In this document: positions 61,257-64,000 of the stretch, in pieces
Numbering within the stretch: position 1 is the stretch's first letter
Layout of the letters: each line of letters starts with the position of its first letter
From: Niebla homalea
Taxonomy: Eukaryota; Ascomycota; Lecanoromycetes; Lecanorales; Ramalinaceae
Length of the DNA stretch: 64,000 bases
Reading direction: 5' to 3'
Assembly (NCBI GenBank): GCA_019925105.1
Contig: JAHGAU010000006.1
Location: 1,178,001 to 1,242,000 of the forward strand
Notes under the pieces: model-generated
Databases searched by the model: none
What the model was told of the DNA's origin: nothing
Seen by the model: the letters and a program-made list of their open reading frames with translations, nothing else
Translations under genes and position numbers: made by a program

Positions 61257-64000
61257 TTACAGTACTAACTCAATAGCGAGAAGCCCGACGAGGACGCCGA
61301 AGAAGCCACCGCTGAGACGGCTGCCCGCCCCAGTGAAAGCCATCGGTGAAGTCGATGCTGGGAGCCCACTGCTCATGGTTCCTGTAGCTGTTGATCCAGC
61401 CGTGGTACCATTGTTGCCTTGTGGGAAAGGTGCCGCACTGGGGGCTGAATTAGCGGTCTGGTAAGAGTACACAGGCTTGGGAACAACGGTCTCGACAATT
61501 TTCATGGTCTTGGGTGACTTCGTAGTCGCGGTGGCGGCAGAGCTGGCCGGAGCGTTCCCTGCTGGTGCTTGTTGACCTTGACCTTGAGAAGCGTTGCTGC
61601 CCTGGTCTTGAGAGGCGTTCCTGGCTTGGCCCTGGGAAGCGTTGCTGCTCTGACCTTGAGAGGCCTTGCTACCCTTGCCTTGGGAAGCGTTGCTGGCCTG
61701 TCCCTGGGAGGCCCTGCTGCCTTGGCCTTGAGAGGCATTGGTACCCTGGCCTTGAGAAGCGTTGCTGGACTGTCCCGGCGAGGCATTACTGCCTTGGCCT
61801 TGAGAGGCATTGCTACTCTGGTCTTGGGAAGCGTTGCTGCTCTGTCCCTGGGAGGCATTACTGCCTTGACCTTGAGAGGCATTGCTACTCTGGTCTTGGG
61901 AAGCGTTGCTGCTCTGTCCCTGGGAAGCCTTGCTGCCTTGGCCTTGAGAGGCATTACTGGCTTGGCCCTGAAAAAAGTTGCTGCCTTGGCCTTGAGAGGC
62001 ATTGCTACCCTGTCCCTGGAAGGCATTGCTGCCTTGACCTTGAGAGGCATTACTGGCTTGGCCTTGAGAGGTATTACCGCCCTGGGAAGCTGGGCTACCA
62101 TTTGAAGAGCTCCCTAAATTGCCGTTCGAGCTTGCAGAAACCCCAGAAGTCGAGCCAGTAGCACCTGAGCCAGAGATGGAGGCTGTAACTGCTACGGTTG
62201 TTGGTGGGGAGAGGGTGATGGTCGATGTCGACGAAGTAGTAATGGTCGACGTTGTAGAGGTTGTCATTACCACCGGTACGCCATTCGATGTGACGGTCTG
62301 AGTCACGGGGCAGATCGTTGTCGTGACATAGGTGCTATAAGATGTTTAGCCATGAAACGTGCCCAATAAGAGGGATAACTTACACCACAGTGGTAGTAAT
62401 GCTCTGAATAGAAGCAGGAGCAGTTGGCGCTGCCGTGGTCGAAGGAGCCACGCATTTTGTGCATATGGTTGATGTAACAATCCGGTAGACAGTAGATACA
62501 ATTTGGATGGTTTGCACGACCTGACTCCCACCAGATGTGACGGTTCGGGTCACTGGAGATGTTGTAACATAGGCTGAAGTGACAGCAGTGGAAACGGCAG
62601 ACTGGATGCTGGCGGCAGCAGTGACAGGTACTCCAGACGCTCCAGAAGATGTCTGCGAGAGACCTGAAGCAGCCATAGACGAGGTTGAGGCGCCAGATCC
62701 TTGCACTGTCGTGGCAGAAGCACCATTTCCCTGAGATGATATTGTAGATTGGCTAGCCAAGGATGTCGTCCGCCGAAATGCAGGAGCAGAGCTGTTCGTC
62801 AATGGGTACGGTACGTTCGAGGAAGTAGGGATGGCAGGCAAAGTGCCTCCGCCAGAGGCCATAGAAGACAAGCCGGAGGCACCAGACGACGGACGCGAGG
62901 ATGGACCTACACTGCCGTTGTTAATTGAGGTACCGAGAGAAGACGGTGAACCTGTACCTGTGGGGATAATTGACGGTCGTGTGCCATAGCTAATGCCGCT
63001 GCCAGTGGGAATAATTGGCTTTGTAGTGCCAGCGGCTGACATGGTGTATGAGCGAATAGGTCCTGAGGACTGGATGGGCATCCCGCTTGAAGCAATAACA
63101 GGCTGAGTAGCGCCGCTTGACATTGGGTAGGTACGGCTCGTGCCAGACGGCCTGATGGGGATACCACTCGAAGGTAAAAATCCAGATGATCCCCCCCTGG
63201 AAAGGCTCAAAGGATATTTGCCAGTGCCGCTGATAGAATACGGCGGCACGCCTGAGCTTGCACCTGAATTCAGCGGCGCAGAGACGCTAGTAAAAGTGCC
63301 AGTTGGTGCAGAGGTGCTGGCTAAGGCGCTGGTTGGTGCTCGGCTGGTAGAGGGAGCGACTGGTGGCGTGATGATAGAAAGGGAATTGTTTGCGCAATCG
63401 CTTTTCTCGAGATCCTTCTTGAGGACGTCTGCATAAGGGTTGCCGTCAATCGCATTGTTCTCCGAGGCTGTAGCCTCGTAGACCATGACTCCCCCGAACC
63501 GCTCTGGATATTTGCATTGGAAGTGGTCGATGATGGTCTTAGCCTCTTCCGGGTTGAGATACATAACGGGGTCGATTACAACAGACGGCGCTGCAGGCAG
63601 ACCTAAGAAGAGTTTGGCTTGGGAACCAGCTTGGTTGACAAAATCAACCCATTGATCAAAGGAGATATCTGTCGATTTTCCTGTTGAGCCATAATTATGA
63701 TCAAAGTAAGCACGAGCAGAACACTCTGGCGTGTTGTAAAATTGAACAAACAAGAAGTCGAAATGTGAGCTTTGGATGGCTTTCGCGAGGTGAGCATCAG
63801 GTACCACACACTGAGGAGCACCAGATATGTAGTATTCACGAGGCTCCAGAGAATAATGGGATCGAAGCACGTCCACCAGGGTCCCGTAGCCACGATCCAA
63901 ATCGCCCGAGTCCTCGCCCTGTTGCAAAACATCCTCGATGTCCAAGTCAAACCCATCGACTGAGGCATCGCCGAAAGGTCGAGGGAATGTCGAATCAGGC
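61257..64000 (-). CDS. GPI-anchored class III (GH18) chitinase with long repeat tail, 5' truncated by window edge
   Basis: Cell-wall endochitinase acting in wall remodelling. Exons 64000-62384 and 62334-61257 (intron 49 nt, GTAAGT...TATAG); 897 residues are visible and the signal peptide and N-terminal strands lie beyond the edge. The catalytic motif DGFDLDIED (DxxDxDxE, at 63957-63931) is complete, followed by GAPQCVVPD, FDFLFVQFYNTPEC and VMVYEATASEN. After the catalytic domain come ~330 residues rich in Ser/Thr/Pro/Gly, then a TTVVTYVTTTICP wall-protein-like stretch, then about twenty imperfect 8-residue SNASQGQG repeats carrying N-A-S glycosylation sequons. The C-terminus (AGSRLSGGFFGVLVGLLAIELVL) is a typical GPI-addition signal. 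Length beyond ordinary class III chitinases is due to these tails. Confidence 0.92.
61569..62090 (-). repeat. 24-bp coding minisatellite in the chitinase gene
   Basis: About 21 head-to-tail 24-bp units coding for variants of SNASQGQG on the minus strand. A higher-order 72-bp unit (three repeats) is seen twice near 61789-61930, differing by few bases, showing recent tandem duplication. All visible units keep frame. Confidence 0.93.

Noticed and set aside
61569..62090. Regular 24-bp repeats that could suggest a CRISPR array
   Set aside because: Units are directly adjacent with no spacers and code for SNASQGQG inside a eukaryotic wall protein.
61502..62161. Long open frames on both strands and in other frames over the chitinase repeat
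   Set aside because: A 24-bp repeat lacking stops in one copy lacks them in all copies; these frames are shadows of the repeat, without starts in context or family motifs.

Overview
This window is chromosomal DNA from a filamentous ascomycete (Pezizomycotina). Most genes carry short spliceosomal introns, mainly 46-85 nt, with GT-AG ends, and the families are typical of moulds: carRA/carB/opsin carotenoid cluster, SED5, PMC1, APL4, an MBOAT sterol acyltransferase and a GPI-anchored class III chitinase. The retinal cluster and a pump-type opsin suggest a pigmented Dothideomycete-like fungus, but that placement is inference. I rebuilt exon structures by hand. Each complete spliced model sums to a multiple of three, and junctions were chosen where they restore family motifs.

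Layout. 1-9 kb: 5' part of the Golgi syntaxin SED5 (minus, runs off the left edge), divergent from a very large disordered protein (1397-8912, probably two exons). 9-16.5 kb: vacuolar-type Ca2+-ATPase (PMC1-like), then a GH5 beta-glucanase without a signal peptide. 16.8-26 kb (housekeeping): membrane-anchored BAG/ubiquitin-like cochaperone, sterol O-acyltransferase, AP-1 gamma-adaptin, a small unknown protein with an internal duplication, and a dithiol glutaredoxin. 26.5-34 kb: metallophosphoesterase, a J-domain protein with an Arg/Ser-rich tail, and a coiled-coil protein. 35.5-45 kb: a complete carotenoid/retinal cluster in the order opsin, phytoene desaturase, bifunctional phytoene synthase/lycopene cyclase, carotenoid cleavage oxygenase. 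47-49.7 kb: a divergent Ded1/Vasa-like DEAD-box helicase in nine exons. 50.7-54.6 kb: a 1,271-aa Ser/Pro/Gln-rich protein whose Cys-rich N-terminus is encoded upstream of the obvious reading frame. 54.6-61.2 kb: a gene-poor stretch. 61.2-64 kb: a GPI-anchored GH18 chitinase with an 8-residue repeat tail, truncated by the right edge.

How the genes fit together. The central cluster forms one pathway. CarRA makes phytoene and cyclises the ends, CarB desaturates, the oxygenase cuts beta-carotene to retinal, and the opsin binds retinal on Lys245. The opsin keeps every residue of the bacteriorhodopsin proton path that I could align, so it should be a light-driven proton pump. carRA and the oxygenase gene share a divergent promoter. 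The opsin promoter carries overlapping GATCGA sites like those bound by the White Collar complex. The other genes look like unrelated neighbours.

Unusual features: three GC-AG introns, two stop-free introns of 3n length that interrupt catalytic motifs, very short first coding exons, and repeat-encoded protein tails. I saw no transposase, reverse transcriptase, rRNA, tRNA or CRISPR array.
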